A DNA stretch of 47,038 nt, from IMG/VR virus record IMGVR_UViG_3300025168_000146, positions 1 to 47,038 of that record. The stretch is one strand, 5' to 3'. A program made the position numbers and the translations under genes. The notes under the pieces were generated by a model. The model was given only the letters and a program-made list of their open reading frames with translations, was not told the DNA's origin and made no database searches. The stretch is from a virus. This document shows, piece by piece, positions 15,948 to 25,740 of the stretch. Each line of letters begins with the position of its first letter. Within the stretch, counting starts at the first letter, position 1.

Positions 15948-17678
15948 ATGGCTAAATCACAATACACAGCATTCCCAACCTTCGGTGGACCTAAAGAAGG
16001 AGGAGGCATAATGGACGTTAAATTAAGTCCTAGCCAAATGAGATTTCCTAATGCTCGAAGACCAGGTCAAGCTTCAAAACCTGCAGAAGTCAATCCTTTA
16101 GCGTTTTTAGCTCCTTTCCTTTTACAAGGTATTGGCAGTAAACTTTTTGGAGAAAAAGAAATAGAAACTCCACAACCTGTTGATACAGCTATAGACAAAA
16201 CTTTTTCTTTAGAAGATATACGTTCAGAATTATCTAGTCCTGAAAAAGCAGAAGCCGCTGCTGCAGAACTTTATGGACCTAAAACAAAATCAACACGAGG
16301 AGCTAAGATAGGCAGAGCCGCATTAAATTATTTACCTGCGTTATTTCTGGATGACCCTAGAGAACTTTCAGGATTTATGAGCTCAACAGCTAATATAGAT
16401 AAGGCAGTAAAAGCTAAAGAAGCTCAAAGAACTAAATTTGTTGGTGATTATACTAATGCCATGGCGGGTAAAGTTTTAAACGTTACCCCAGCATACAGTC
16501 TAGATAATCCTGCAATAGCTCGTAATGCAATAGAAGGACCTAACGGTGGATTTTATGTACAAAGCGTAGGAGCAGCAGAAGATGCAACAATAAACGGTTC
16601 TAAAGTTAAAGCAGGAGAGTACTATAGAAACCCTAAATGGATTATAGGAGAACCTCTTAAATCAGGAGCATCGGTTAAAAAAACTAAAGACTCTGCCGCT
16701 AACGCATGGACAAAAGTGAGAGATGAATTAGAAACTGTAGAAACTAGTATGAAATCTTCTTTGCCTATGATGAATGATATCGTAGAAAACCTTATTACAA
16801 ATCCTGAAACAGCTACTTGGTGGCAACCGCTTTTAAGATTAGGAGACCAAGTTCAAGCTATGGGACAAACTTTTAAAAATAAAGGTTTTGATATGACCAA
16901 CAATAAACAAAACAATTGGTTCGATGTAACAACAGGTAAACCTACTGAAGCGTTTTTAACGGGTAAAGCGATACCTTATCAAAAAGAAGTTTATGACCCT
17001 AAAACAAATAGTATGAAAACAATAACAGCTAATTTAGATTTAGTTGGTATTTTTGGAGATGCAGGTAATAGTGCTGAATTTAGAACAGCTATCGTTAATA
17101 TGGCTTATTTAGCAGCAGCGGCAAATGGTCAAACAGGAAAAAATTTATCGGATAAAGATTTAGCGTTACATTTAGAACAACTAGGAGCGACTTTTGGAGG
17201 TTCTGATGGGATTAAAACTCCAGAAGCTGCGATTAGAGCAGCTACAAGTTGGTATGGTAATACATTACAAAGTGTTAGTATAAAAATGCAAGCTCATGAA
17301 AGCAATAGTTTAGCTGCTGACTATCGTAGAGAAAACGATTCAGTTACACCTTGGGCTGAACGAATAATATCGGGTCAGTTTATCACAGGAAACGATGGTA
17401 GCCCTAGTAGAAGACAAAAATTATTACCTGTTAGTGCTATATGGTTAAGAGAAAACGATGAAAATTGGAATAAATATTTAAATTTATTAGCTAATGCTAA
17501 ATATAAATATAGAGGTTCTGATGATACTGCTGTAGATGATGACCCTGTTTCTGGGATAGATTGGTTAAACCAATACTATAACCCTTACGCATTAATGTTA
17601 GATAACGCATCAGGTATTCTAAAAGACCCTGACGGTGTTGTAGTTCCTAAACCACCTCCAGGAAGAACAGGAATATAA
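15948..17678 (+). CDS. Putative internal virion protein (III)
   Basis: 576 residues, begins two bases after the previous stop. Early motifs: FPTFGGPKEGGGIMDVKLSP, FLAPFLLQGIGSKLFGEKE and a helix with SSPEKAEAAAAELYGPK. The C-terminal half is mixed alpha/beta with NSLAADYRRENDSVTPWAER. The end is Pro-rich (VVVPKPPPGRTGI). No enzyme motif seen. Membrane-active patch at about 50-60 (LAFLAPFLLQGIG). Assigned to the ejection group by position and composition. Confidence 0.6.
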   Translation: MAKSQYTAFPTFGGPKEGGGIMDVKLSPSQMRFPNARRPGQASKPAEVNPLAFLAPFLLQGIGSKLFGEKEIETPQPVDTAIDKTFSLEDIRSELSSPEKAEAAAAELYGPKTKSTRGAKIGRAALNYLPALFLDDPRELSGFMSSTANIDKAVKAKEAQRTKFVGDYTNAMAGKVLNVTPAYSLDNPAIARNAIEGPNGGFYVQSVGAAEDATINGSKVKAGEYYRNPKWIIGEPLKSGASVKKTKDSAANAWTKVRDELETVETSMKSSLPMMNDIVENLITNPETATWWQPLLRLGDQVQAMGQTFKNKGFDMTNNKQNNWFDVTTGKPTEAFLTGKAIPYQKEVYDPKTNSMKTITANLDLVGIFGDAGNSAEFRTAIVNMAYLAAAANGQTGKNLSDKDLALHLEQLGATFGGSDGIKTPEAAIRAATSWYGNTLQSVSIKMQAHESNSLAADYRRENDSVTPWAERIISGQFITGNDGSPSRRQKLLPVSAIWLRENDENWNKYLNLLANAKYKYRGSDDTAVDDDPVSGIDWLNQYYNPYALMLDNASGILKDPDGVVVPKPPPGRTGI

Positions 17679-20600
17679 TGTCTATTTCAGAAGCAGACCT
17701 TAAAAAAGATATATTTTCTAATAAACCCATTTCTCCAGAGGTTAATCCAAATATTAAAGTTAAAGACAGATTTAATCCAACCCAAATAGACTTTCTTTAT
17801 TTATATGACCAAATGGATGATGAAACATTAGCTCAATATGACCAAACGTATTTAAAAGAAAGAGGTGTTCCATTTAGTATAGAGATGGATAATTTATTAG
17901 GTACAGAAAAATCGAAAATTTTCCCCCCAGTACCTGTTGCTATTCCAGAAACAATAACTAACAGTGCTCAGTGGACAGATTATATATCAAAAAATTCTAG
18001 TGACCCTTCTTTCGTTCCCACTAATAATCCTGATGAAATAAGAGATATTATGGGGATAACCGAAGAAGCTTTTAATAAAGAAAGTATATTAAGAAATTCT
18101 CAACTTCGTATAGATGAACGTACAGGTTATCAATCGCCTTTAGCTTGGGATTTATATACCTATAGAAATCAAAAAGAGATGGGAGATGCAGGGGTAAATC
18201 CTTATCAAGGAGCCTCTACTGGAGAACGGTTTGGTGCTTCTCTTTTACCTAGAGGGATGGATGAAAACGATTTAAATAAAATGTTAGAAGATAAGCCAGT
18301 CTATGATGATATGGGTTATCGAATACCTACAGCGGAACGTTTGTTTCCTGGACGTCCTGTGGGAGAACAAGGTCCTTTAATCACGTATGAAAGAGATAAA
18401 GACGGAACATTAGTAGAAATGATTCCTTTTAATGACCCTGGATTTAATGGAAATGATTTAGCAGATTTTGTAACTAAAGAACTTCCTGCGATTTCAGGTG
18501 AACTTCTTGCTTTATATCTTACAAGAAAACCGAGGTTAGTTGGTGCTCGTTATTTTAAACCAACGTCAACTAAAATAATTGATTTTGGAAAAGATGCTAC
18601 GCTAATGGGTGCAGGAGCTGCTAGTGGAGATTTTATAAAATTAGCGGCAGGAGAACTAGCTTATGATGGTTTTGAAGACCCTGAATTTTTTGAACAAGCT
18701 TTTAAAGAATCTGCTTTAATAGGTGCTTATGCTACTGCAGGTAATTCTGCTGCAATTGGTTTAATGAATGGAGCACGAGGTACGTGGAATTTTATAACGG
18801 GTAAAAATCCTCCTGATTTTATTATACAAAGATTAGCTGACTTACGAAATGATTATCAAAAAGGTTTAAAAGCTAGAGGAGTAAAAGAAGGTACACCAGA
18901 AGCAACGGCTCTTTTTGATGAAATTATTGGTGCTAGCCCAACAGAAATAAAAAAAGTAATGGAAGAAGTTACTGGTGTTAATTACACTATATTCCAAGGG
19001 GAAGGAATGCAAGGAACAGATGCTAATTTTTCATTAGCTATGTTAAAAATAATGAGAGAAAAAGGTTTTTCAGCTAATAAAACAGTAGAAATTTTAGAAA
19101 ATCAAATATTCGATAATGAATTAGCTAGAAATATATTTGCTCAAGATTTATTATTAAACTCTAAAACATTAGAAGGTGCAAAACAATCTGCTGCTGAATT
19201 AGCTGAAGCATTAGGTCCTAAAGGACAAAATTTAATTAACGATACTTTTATGAAAGAACTAGACGAGGCTTGGGAAGTTTACGGAACTGCTGCAGAATTA
19301 GGTACAGCAGATATGCAAGCATTAATAAACTTAGGATTAGACCCTGCTGAATTTGGTATAAGTAGGTCTAATTTAGAAAGAAATAGAATTAAAGGACTTA
19401 ATGAAACAGTTGATGAACTTCCTGGAGAACTAGGTGATGATATAGCGTCGAGCCGTTATACTTTTGGTAAAATAAGAGACCCTCAGGCTCAATTAAACTT
19501 ATATAACGAACCCACTTTATCAAGACTGGCTTTAATACAAAAGAATTTTTTAAAAGACTCTAGTGATAAAATAAATGTTTTAGTTAATGATAAATATGCA
19601 GGATTAAGTACCTCGATGAATTATAAATCTCCTTTAGCTGTGGCTATAAGAGAAATTTTAAAGAAAGACGGTGGGAATATTTTTGTAAAAGATAAAGCTT
19701 TAGCTGATTGGTTTTATAAAGACGCAGGTATTTCTCCAACGAACGGTTCAGTAAAAGCCGCGTTGTTACAAATGCAAGGACGGTCTGAAGCAGGTCAATT
19801 TGGAGGTACGACTTTTACTTTTAAAGAAATGCATGAATTAAAAAATAAATTAAAACAACTTAAAAACAGTGTAAAAGGTAAAGCTAAAGAACCTTCAGTT
19901 AATGCAATTCAAGATGTTATCAATGCTATAGAAAAACAACAAGAAATTATGTTTAAAAATGCATCTAAACAACTGAAAAATTCAGACGAAACTATAAAAC
20001 AGTATAGAGACAGAACTGATTTTGGCTCTGATTATTTTGATTCATTAGCTCAATACGGGGAAAGAGCACTAACCGCTAATAATGTATTCATAAGAAATTT
20101 ATTAAACAAGGGAAGAACTAACCCAGAAAGTATGGTGAATGCTATGTTTAGTAGTAAGGAAGGAGGAGAACATTATCATGTAATAGCAGACCCGTTATTT
20201 AAAATGTTACGTGAAGATACTTCAGGAGAAGGATTTAACGTGTTAATGCAATTACAAAAAGGGATTGGGGCTAAGTATAAAGAACAGGTCATAGAACCTT
20301 TTATGGTGGGTACTAGAAAAGATTTTAAAGGCATGAAAGAAGCTCATGATAAATGGATGAAACAAAACGGTGGTTTATTAAAAAGTTCTTTTTACACTGA
20401 TAATATCGAAACAATAGTTTCAAGACCTCCTCAGTGGGATAGTTTAAATTCTACCATGCGGTATGTTGAATCAATAACCACAAAAAGAGATGAAACATTA
20501 GCTAGGATAACTAAAGAATTTTCACCGTTTATTGATGGCGACCCCGAAACTATGATTTTAAGTATTATTCGTGGAGATGAACTGCTTAATGCTTCAGGTG

Positions 20601-21490
20601 GTATTCAAATGAGGAAAAAATTAGCCAAAATAGTTAATTCCAGTAGCGACCGTGAATTAAAAAACCAATTGAATTCAGTTGTTAGAGCTGATATTTATAA
20701 TCAAGTAATAGATGTAGGTCCTGACGGTCTTAAAACAATTAATCCAGATAAACTTAATGACCTATTAACAGGAAATTATGTTTCTTCAACACCTAAAGGA
20801 CAAGAAATTCCAGTTACTTTTGATAAACTATATAGTATGTTTTTAAAACCTAACGAACTTGCTAATATTAAAAAGTTAAACGCAGCCGTTCAACAATCAA
20901 AAAGAATGAAAGAAGTAGATACTGAGGTTGTCGGAGGAGCTTTAAGACTAGGAGAGCAAGAAAAATTAGATATACCTACGTTGGGTAGATTACTTTTTGG
21001 TCCTTTAAATCCATATACCTATAGGTTCGGTTGGAGAGATAGAATGTTACAAGTACAAACTAACGATTTATTAGCTCGTTCTATACAAGACCCTAACTTA
21101 TTAGATAAATTAGTAAGGCAGATGAATAGAAAAACTAATGTAGATGATACAATACGTTTTTTATATTCATTAGACACTATTCAATCGAACGATATGGCTA
21201 GAAATTTAGAAGGAATAAAAGAAGATGAAAGTTTTGATGATACAGCTTTTCAATCAGAAGCAGGAGAAAGTCCTTTTAGGTCAGAAGAGTATTTATTTTA
21301 CTTACAGGAATTTATGAAAACAACAGATAATAAAAACTTAAAACCTACAACAGGACTATTACCTGCTCAATTAAGAACAGGTCTTCAAATGGCTCCTATT
21401 TCAGTACCACTGGCTGCAGCAGCTGGAGCAGCTACAGGATTTAATGTGGTGGGTAATGCGTTAGGTAACTCTATGGGAGGACAAAATTAA
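17678..21490 (+). CDS. Large putative internal virion / DNA-ejection protein (IV)
   Basis: 1270 residues, the largest gene of the window, in the size class of T7 gp16-like ejection proteins. Mostly helical, with hydrophobic/small-residue stretches at about 310-380 (LMGAGAASGDF, LIGAYATAGNSAAIGLMNG) and at the C-terminus (SVPLAAAAGAATGFNVVGNA), which could insert into membranes. No lysozyme or transglycosylase motif was found by eye, unlike T7 gp16. Overlaps both neighbours (TAATG). Confidence 0.65.
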   Translation: MSISEADLKKDIFSNKPISPEVNPNIKVKDRFNPTQIDFLYLYDQMDDETLAQYDQTYLKERGVPFSIEMDNLLGTEKSKIFPPVPVAIPETITNSAQWTDYISKNSSDPSFVPTNNPDEIRDIMGITEEAFNKESILRNSQLRIDERTGYQSPLAWDLYTYRNQKEMGDAGVNPYQGASTGERFGASLLPRGMDENDLNKMLEDKPVYDDMGYRIPTAERLFPGRPVGEQGPLITYERDKDGTLVEMIPFNDPGFNGNDLADFVTKELPAISGELLALYLTRKPRLVGARYFKPTSTKIIDFGKDATLMGAGAASGDFIKLAAGELAYDGFEDPEFFEQAFKESALIGAYATAGNSAAIGLMNGARGTWNFITGKNPPDFIIQRLADLRNDYQKGLKARGVKEGTPEATALFDEIIGASPTEIKKVMEEVTGVNYTIFQGEGMQGTDANFSLAMLKIMREKGFSANKTVEILENQIFDNELARNIFAQDLLLNSKTLEGAKQSAAELAEALGPKGQNLINDTFMKELDEAWEVYGTAAELGTADMQALINLGLDPAEFGISRSNLERNRIKGLNETVDELPGELGDDIASSRYTFGKIRDPQAQLNLYNEPTLSRLALIQKNFLKDSSDKINVLVNDKYAGLSTSMNYKSPLAVAIREILKKDGGNIFVKDKALADWFYKDAGISPTNGSVKAALLQMQGRSEAGQFGGTTFTFKEMHELKNKLKQLKNSVKGKAKEPSVNAIQDVINAIEKQQEIMFKNASKQLKNSDETIKQYRDRTDFGSDYFDSLAQYGERALTANNVFIRNLLNKGRTNPESMVNAMFSSKEGGEHYHVIADPLFKMLREDTSGEGFNVLMQLQKGIGAKYKEQVIEPFMVGTRKDFKGMKEAHDKWMKQNGGLLKSSFYTDNIETIVSRPPQWDSLNSTMRYVESITTKRDETLARITKEFSPFIDGDPETMILSIIRGDELLNASGGIQMRKKLAKIVNSSSDRELKNQLNSVVRADIYNQVIDVGPDGLKTINPDKLNDLLTGNYVSSTPKGQEIPVTFDKLYSMFLKPNELANIKKLNAAVQQSKRMKEVDTEVVGGALRLGEQEKLDIPTLGRLLFGPLNPYTYRFGWRDRMLQVQTNDLLARSIQDPNLLDKLVRQMNRKTNVDDTIRFLYSLDTIQSNDMARNLEGIKEDESFDDTAFQSEAGESPFRSEEYLFYLQEFMKTTDNKNLKPTTGLLPAQLRTGLQMAPISVPLAAAAGAATGFNVVGNALGNSMGGQN

Positions 21491-22356
21491 TGGCAAGTGT
21501 GTTTAACAACCCCTTTACAAAAGCTTTTAATAGGGCAAGTTCGCAAATGCGTCCTGCTCCGTACATACCACCAGAAATACAAGAAGCGATTGATTTAAGA
21601 AAAGATGCTAACGATTCTAGACAGATAGCTACTGACCAATACGAAGCAGATGTAGCTGATTTTAAAAACAATTTAGCTACAGAAAAAGAACAAGGTATAG
21701 CTTCATTACCACAAGCACCTGTAATGACTCCTCGTAGAGACGAGCCTATATTTACTCCGCCTCCACAAGGATTTAATGGTAATCCGTTTGGAGATATTTT
21801 TGAGCCTCCGTTTGAACCTCCGTTTGAGCCTCCAATAAACGATGGACCAATATTCCCACCTGAAGATGGACCAAGATTCCCTCCTGGAAATGGACCAAGA
21901 AAAGGAAGACCTCCGTTTGAGCCTCCGTTTGAGCCTCCGTTTGAACCTCCATATGACCCACCTGAAGATATTATACTGCCGCCACCACCACCACCTCCAC
22001 CGCCGCCGAGTGGACCGATAAATCCGTATACAGGTGAAGCTATGAGAAATCCGTATACACCGTACGAACAACCGTCTAACGAAAGTAATTTTAATAGGGC
22101 ACAAATGATGGACCCTCGATTGTTTGGTTCGGCTCCTGGATTCGAACCACCACCACCTATAAGGTTACCAAAATTACCAGATGACGGCGGAGGAAGAAAA
22201 CTACCAAAACCACCACAGGTGCCACCAAAAAGACGTCCTCATATAATGCCGCAAGGTATGAATATGGGCGGAGGCATTTCACAGTTGCCAATGCAAGGAC
22301 AAGGTGATACACTAACAACACAGGTATTCCAAGCGGGATTCCGACCAAGGAGATAA
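21490..22356 (+). CDS. Proline-rich repeat protein (FEPP repeats)
   Basis: 288 residues. The N-terminal 75 residues are helical. Pro-rich repeats follow: two runs of three tandem FEPP units (FEPPFEPPFEPP), PEDGPRFPPGNGPR, and a run of ten consecutive Pro near residue 165. The C-terminus is Gly/Met/Gln-rich. Such polyproline segments form extended rods. In this context it may be a flexible spacer or scaffold in the ejection apparatus. No family recognised. Starts at the stop of the large protein (TTAATGG). Confidence 0.6.
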   Translation: MASVFNNPFTKAFNRASSQMRPAPYIPPEIQEAIDLRKDANDSRQIATDQYEADVADFKNNLATEKEQGIASLPQAPVMTPRRDEPIFTPPPQGFNGNPFGDIFEPPFEPPFEPPINDGPIFPPEDGPRFPPGNGPRKGRPPFEPPFEPPFEPPYDPPEDIILPPPPPPPPPPSGPINPYTGEAMRNPYTPYEQPSNESNFNRAQMMDPRLFGSAPGFEPPPPIRLPKLPDDGGGRKLPKPPQVPPKRRPHIMPQGMNMGGGISQLPMQGQGDTLTTQVFQAGFRPRR

Positions 22357-22358
22357 TT

Positions 22359-23087
22359 ATGGACCCAAATGAAAAATTAACAGGTATAACATCAATGGCA
22401 CCCCCAGGAATGGGTGGACCGCCTCCAGGACCTCCGATGGGTGGACCTCCAATGGGGGGACCTCCCCCAGGAATGGGTGGTGGACAACCTCCAATGCCTG
22501 AACAAGGAATGGGTGAAATGGCTATGGAAGGACAACCTCCTATGGAAGAAGGAGCTCCAGACCCTCAACAAGATGCAATGATGTTAGCTGAAGCTGTTGT
22601 AGATAGAGCAGGTGGGGATATAAACGCAGCTATCGGTTTAATTGATAATACTAAAGATATGTTAATACAAGCGGCAAGTGCTGGTGGTCAAGAACCACAG
22701 ATGATGATGGGCGGCGGACCTTTGTATGCTCAAATGGGAATGCCTATGTATAAAGAAGACGGTGGTGAATTAAACCCTGGATTACAAGCGTTACAAAAAA
22801 CAAATCCTGAAGTCGTTGATCAAATTCTAAAAAGAGAAGACGGTGGACCTATGTATGCTAATATGGGAATGCCTATGTATGCTAATGAAGGTACAAGTTT
22901 ATCTGATTCTGATATGTTACGTCAAATGATTATGGAAAACTTACAAAAACCAGATATACAAGAACAAATGATGAGCGAAGCTATGGGTCAGTTACAAGGT
23001 CAATCAGGTAGAAGTATGTCTGATAAAGATTCTATGTCTTACCAAGATGCTTTAGATATGTTAGTAAAACAAAGAACTGACGGTTAA
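22359..23087 (+). CDS. Gly/Pro/Met-rich protein with duplicated GMPMY motif
   Basis: 242 residues. The first 65 residues are collagen-like Pro/Gly/Met runs (PPGMGGPPPGPPMGGPP). Residues about 75-110 (DAMMLAEAVVDRAGGDINAA) form a helix. A motif occurs twice: GGGPLYAQMGMPMY and DGGPMYANMGMPMY. The pattern GG-P-MYA-MGM is familiar from C-termini of marine phage internal virion proteins. Last gene of the + strand structural block; it ends in TTAA shared with the stop of the convergent helicase. Confidence 0.6.
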   Translation: MDPNEKLTGITSMAPPGMGGPPPGPPMGGPPMGGPPPGMGGGQPPMPEQGMGEMAMEGQPPMEEGAPDPQQDAMMLAEAVVDRAGGDINAAIGLIDNTKDMLIQAASAGGQEPQMMMGGGPLYAQMGMPMYKEDGGELNPGLQALQKTNPEVVDQILKREDGGPMYANMGMPMYANEGTSLSDSDMLRQMIMENLQKPDIQEQMMSEAMGQLQGQSGRSMSDKDSMSYQDALDMLVKQRTDG

Positions 23088-24526
23088 CCTATCCAATCTT
23101 TCCATTTCTCGTCACCTAGTACTTCTTGTGCTAGGTCGAGTTTATTTCTTAGGGCTTTAACAATCTTTTCATCTACAGTTCCTTTAGCAACAAGGTCTAT
23201 GTAGGTTACTTTATTAGTTTGACCTATACGATGAGCACGGTCTTCAGATTGTAATCGTTTTTCGAGGTCATAATTATTACTATAATAAATAACATTACTT
23301 GCTTCGGTAAGCGTAATACCATAACCACCTGTTTGAGTATTACTAATTAAATATTTAAGTTCTGAGTTTGGGTCTTGAAATCTTCTTATTATTTCTTGAC
23401 GGTCTTCGTCTGGTGTTTCTCCATAATAAGTAGCTACGCTATTAACCCCTGCTATATCATGTAGTTTCTTTCTAATTCTTTTTATATCGAATTGATAGTT
23501 AGCCCATATAATAGTTTTACCTTGTACTTCTTCTAAGATATTTATTAGTTCATCTAAACGGTTAGAAGCTATTTCAACTTCTTCTCCTTGGTCATGTTTA
23601 ACGAAACCACATACGACTTGATGTAATCTTAGGATTTGTGTAAGTACTGAAGTTACACTAACTATTTCATGAGAGTTTAATTCAGCGATAGCGTAATCTG
23701 TTAATTGTTTATAGACTTTCTTTTGTTCAGGAGTTAGTTCTACTTCCCTACGTTGATATACTTTATCAGGAAGGTCTAAACACTCTTTCTTTAGCACCCT
23801 ATAAGAGAACTCATTTACATTTCCAGTAAGTTCTTCTAAATTTTGATAACCAACGACTTGCCTAAAGGTTCTAGTTCCCATAGTTCTATTAATTAGTTTT
23901 GCATATCTATTTTGAAATGAATAAAAAGATGTATAACCTAATAGTTGTGGTGATAGAAATGTACTTTGACTATATAAATCTAACGGTGATTGAGTAACGG
24001 GAAATCCTGTTAATATTCTACGGTATTTTGTATTGACTGCTAACTTCAATAAATTCTTAGTACGTTGTGCTTTAGGGTTTTTAATAGTAGTAGATTCATC
24101 AACAGCTATTAAACAATTATGGGCAAGTATAAATTTCTCAACAAATGCTACGCCTTTCTTCGTACTAAATGCTTCTACATTAACAACTAATATTTTTAAA
24201 TCATCTGTTACATCGAACAGTTTTAGTAGTTCTTGTTTTTGTTTATTAGTAGGAGCAGGTGTCCATACTGCCATATATTTTTCTATATGGTCAGGCATAT
24301 GACTAGGTATCTCTTTCTCAGACCAGTTTCTATAAACGCCTTTAGGTGCTATTATTATAGCCGCATTGATTCCGCCTTTATCATATAATAAAGCTATGTT
24401 ATCTATAAGTACTTTTGATTTACCAGTACCCATTTCCATAAAATAAGCATATTCTTTTTTATTCCAAGAACGTTTTAATGCTTCAAGCTGATGCTCATAT
24501 GGCTTCGTTTTAAACTTATATTTCAT
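23084..24526 (-). CDS. SNF2-family DNA helicase/ATPase
   Basis: 480 residues, the only convincing gene on the - strand. Superfamily 2 motifs in order: YEHQLEAL (Q-like), MEMGTGKSKVL (Walker A), IIAPKGVYRNW (Ia), IAVDEST (DEAD-box variant DEST), RILTGFPVTQSPLDLYSQ (III, LTGTP variant), then C-terminal KTIIWANYQFDIKRI, TQTGGYGITLTEASNVIYY and RLQSEDRAHRIGQTNKV (VI). SNF2 ATPases translocate on duplex DNA. Phage members probably help replication, recombination or protection. It converges on the structural block with a 4-base overlap and no terminator between. Its upstream region carries the shared composite element described at 24557-24611. Confidence 0.93.
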   Translation of the reverse strand: MKYKFKTKPYEHQLEALKRSWNKKEYAYFMEMGTGKSKVLIDNIALLYDKGGINAAIIIAPKGVYRNWSEKEIPSHMPDHIEKYMAVWTPAPTNKQKQELLKLFDVTDDLKILVVNVEAFSTKKGVAFVEKFILAHNCLIAVDESTTIKNPKAQRTKNLLKLAVNTKYRRILTGFPVTQSPLDLYSQSTFLSPQLLGYTSFYSFQNRYAKLINRTMGTRTFRQVVGYQNLEELTGNVNEFSYRVLKKECLDLPDKVYQRREVELTPEQKKVYKQLTDYAIAELNSHEIVSVTSVLTQILRLHQVVCGFVKHDQGEEVEIASNRLDELINILEEVQGKTIIWANYQFDIKRIRKKLHDIAGVNSVATYYGETPDEDRQEIIRRFQDPNSELKYLISNTQTGGYGITLTEASNVIYYSNNYDLEKRLQSEDRAHRIGQTNKVTYIDLVAKGTVDEKIVKALRNKLDLAQEVLGDEKWKDWIG

Positions 24527-24556
24527 ATCACCTTTCTAATTTCTAGTTCCCATTAT

Positions 24557-24611
24557 ATATTACAAATAGATATAAATAATAGCCCAAACAAAAAGTTTTC
24601 CCATGCCCTCT
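24557..24611 (-). promoter_or_regulatory. Composite promoter/activator element upstream of the SNF2 helicase (copy A)
   Basis: Read on the - strand: AGAGGGCATGGGAAAACT (24611 to 24594), exactly 30 bases, then GTAATAT (24563 to 24557), then GGAACTAGAA (24550 to 24541) and the helicase ATG at 24526. The same three words, with the same 30-base spacing between the first two and one mismatch in 18, occur at 46468-46522 before the terminase gene. TAATAT would be the -10 box. No -35 box is present, so the 18-mer is probably an activator site. TATTAGAAACA also occurs upstream in both copies. Confidence 0.7.
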
Positions 24612-24718
24612 AATAGAATAATCTGTTTCTAATATTGATTATTATAAAACTAATATCGATAAATCCTTTTAAACACTAGGTAAATTTAAAGTCAGTATTA
24701 GTTTATTAAAGATATTAG
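24610..24718. promoter_or_regulatory. Cluster of CTAATA-type words in the 315-base divergent gap
   Basis: The 24527-24841 gap holds no gene. Between copy A of the composite element and the early promoter it contains CTAATAG (24610-24616), CTAATAT (24629-24635), CTAATAT (24650-24656) and inverted forms TATTAG (24696-24701) and ATATTAG (24712-24718). The same word is clustered in the 46232-46547 gap. The spacing is irregular. I read them as operators, or less likely origin iterons; AT-richness alone would give some by chance. Confidence 0.45.
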
Positions 24719-24780
24719 TAGTTATTAAAAAATTTTTAGTATAAAGTTTTTCTTTTTAAAATATATATATCGGTAATAGC

Positions 24781-24809
24781 TTTACTTTGACTTTATTGAT
24801 ATATATTAT
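24781..24809 (+). promoter_or_regulatory. Early promoter, module 1
   Basis: TTTACT (24781-24786, preceded by AGC), 17 bases, TATTAT (24804-24809). TTATTT (24806-24811) and AAATAA (24821-24826) can pair at the transcript start. The leader AGAAAGGAGAA precedes the GTG start at 24842. First and leftmost member of the recurring early module; it drives the replication genes. Confidence 0.7.
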
Positions 24810-24841
24810 TTATTAGCTAGAAATAAGAAAGGAGAAAAATA

Positions 24842-25168
24842 GTGACTGTATATGTTATACAAGAAGTTCAAGGACGAAATATCGCATCTGCTCGACAGTA
24901 TGGTGATTTTGAAGTTCTATTACCTTCTAACACACAGATAATGTTAAGTGCTGCTCCCTCTGTTCGTAGGATGAAAAAAGTCCTACAGGATTATAAAGAG
25001 GAAGATTACTTATTATTAATCGGCGACCCCGCCGCTATTGGCGTAGCGTGTTCCATCGCTGCATATTATAACCAAGGTAGATATAGTATCCTTAAATGGG
25101 ATAGACAGGAAGGTATGTATTATCCTGTTGATATCGACCTAAACCAGAAAGGAGAAATAAATGACTGA
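24842..25168 (+). CDS. Conserved small early protein
   Basis: 108 residues with a GTG start, set by AGAAAGGAGAAAAATA just before it. The sequence starts MTVYVIQEVQGRNIASARQY and contains GDPAAIGVACSIAAYYNQGR. I recognise this general type as a first early gene in marine podovirus-like phages without known function. Overlaps the next gene by eight bases. Confidence 0.7.
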   Translation: MTVYVIQEVQGRNIASARQYGDFEVLLPSNTQIMLSAAPSVRRMKKVLQDYKEEDYLLLIGDPAAIGVACSIAAYYNQGRYSILKWDRQEGMYYPVDIDLNQKGEIND

Positions 25169-25736
25169 GAAACCAACCTTTGAGGACTTAATTGGTACAA
25201 AAGATGTTCAGGAATGGACAAATAATGTTACTGATGGAGAACTCTCTATAGTTTCTGATTTAGCCAATAAACAGTTGAAACTTGCTACGGAAGTAGTTGA
25301 GTTAGAGACTACTTTAAAAGCTAAAAAAGAAGAACTTCGTTTGACTTCGGAGCAAGAGTTACCTGATGCTATGCAAGCAGCAGGACTTACTCAAATAAAA
25401 TTAAGTAGTGGTGAGAATATCGCTGTTAATGAATTTTATAACGCTCACATATCGAAAGCAAACCAAGAAAAAGCGTATGAATGGCTAGTAGCCAATGGAC
25501 ATGAAGGACTAATAAAGAACGAGGTTCTTTTAAAGTTCGGACGTGAAGAAACCCAAGTAGTTGATGAAACTGTTTCGGCTTTACAATCCAGAGGATTATC
25601 ACCTGAAGTACGCCAAAGTGTTCACCCTAGTACGCTAAAAGCTTTTGTAAAAGAGCAGTTTACTTCGGGGAATGATATACCAACCGAGCCTTTTGGTATC
25701 TATATAGGTACTAAAGCTATTATTAAAAAGGATTAA
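25161..25736 (+). CDS. Conserved early protein (coiled coil plus C-terminal domain)
   Basis: 191 residues. The N-terminal helix contains NKQLKLATEVVELETTLKAK. A compact domain follows (MQAAGLTQIKLSSGENIAVN, KANQEKAYEWLVANGHEG). The C-terminus contains HPSTLKAFVKEQFTSGNDIP. Such proteins sit next to the SSB-like gene in many phages (I recall a DUF7173-type label, unsure). A role in replication is suggested by the neighbours, not by motifs. Confidence 0.65.
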   Translation: MTEKPTFEDLIGTKDVQEWTNNVTDGELSIVSDLANKQLKLATEVVELETTLKAKKEELRLTSEQELPDAMQAAGLTQIKLSSGENIAVNEFYNAHISKANQEKAYEWLVANGHEGLIKNEVLLKFGREETQVVDETVSALQSRGLSPEVRQSVHPSTLKAFVKEQFTSGNDIPTEPFGIYIGTKAIIKKD

Positions 25737-25740
25737 TATT

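Noticed and set aside
21706-22104. - strand frames rich in Arg, Trp and Phe opposite the proline-rich gene
   Set aside because: They are the complement of the CCN/CCT-rich Pro repeats and have no independent gene signals.
24033-24302. + strand frame opposite the SNF2 helicase
   Set aside because: Lies fully within a gene with intact helicase motifs and has no start signals.
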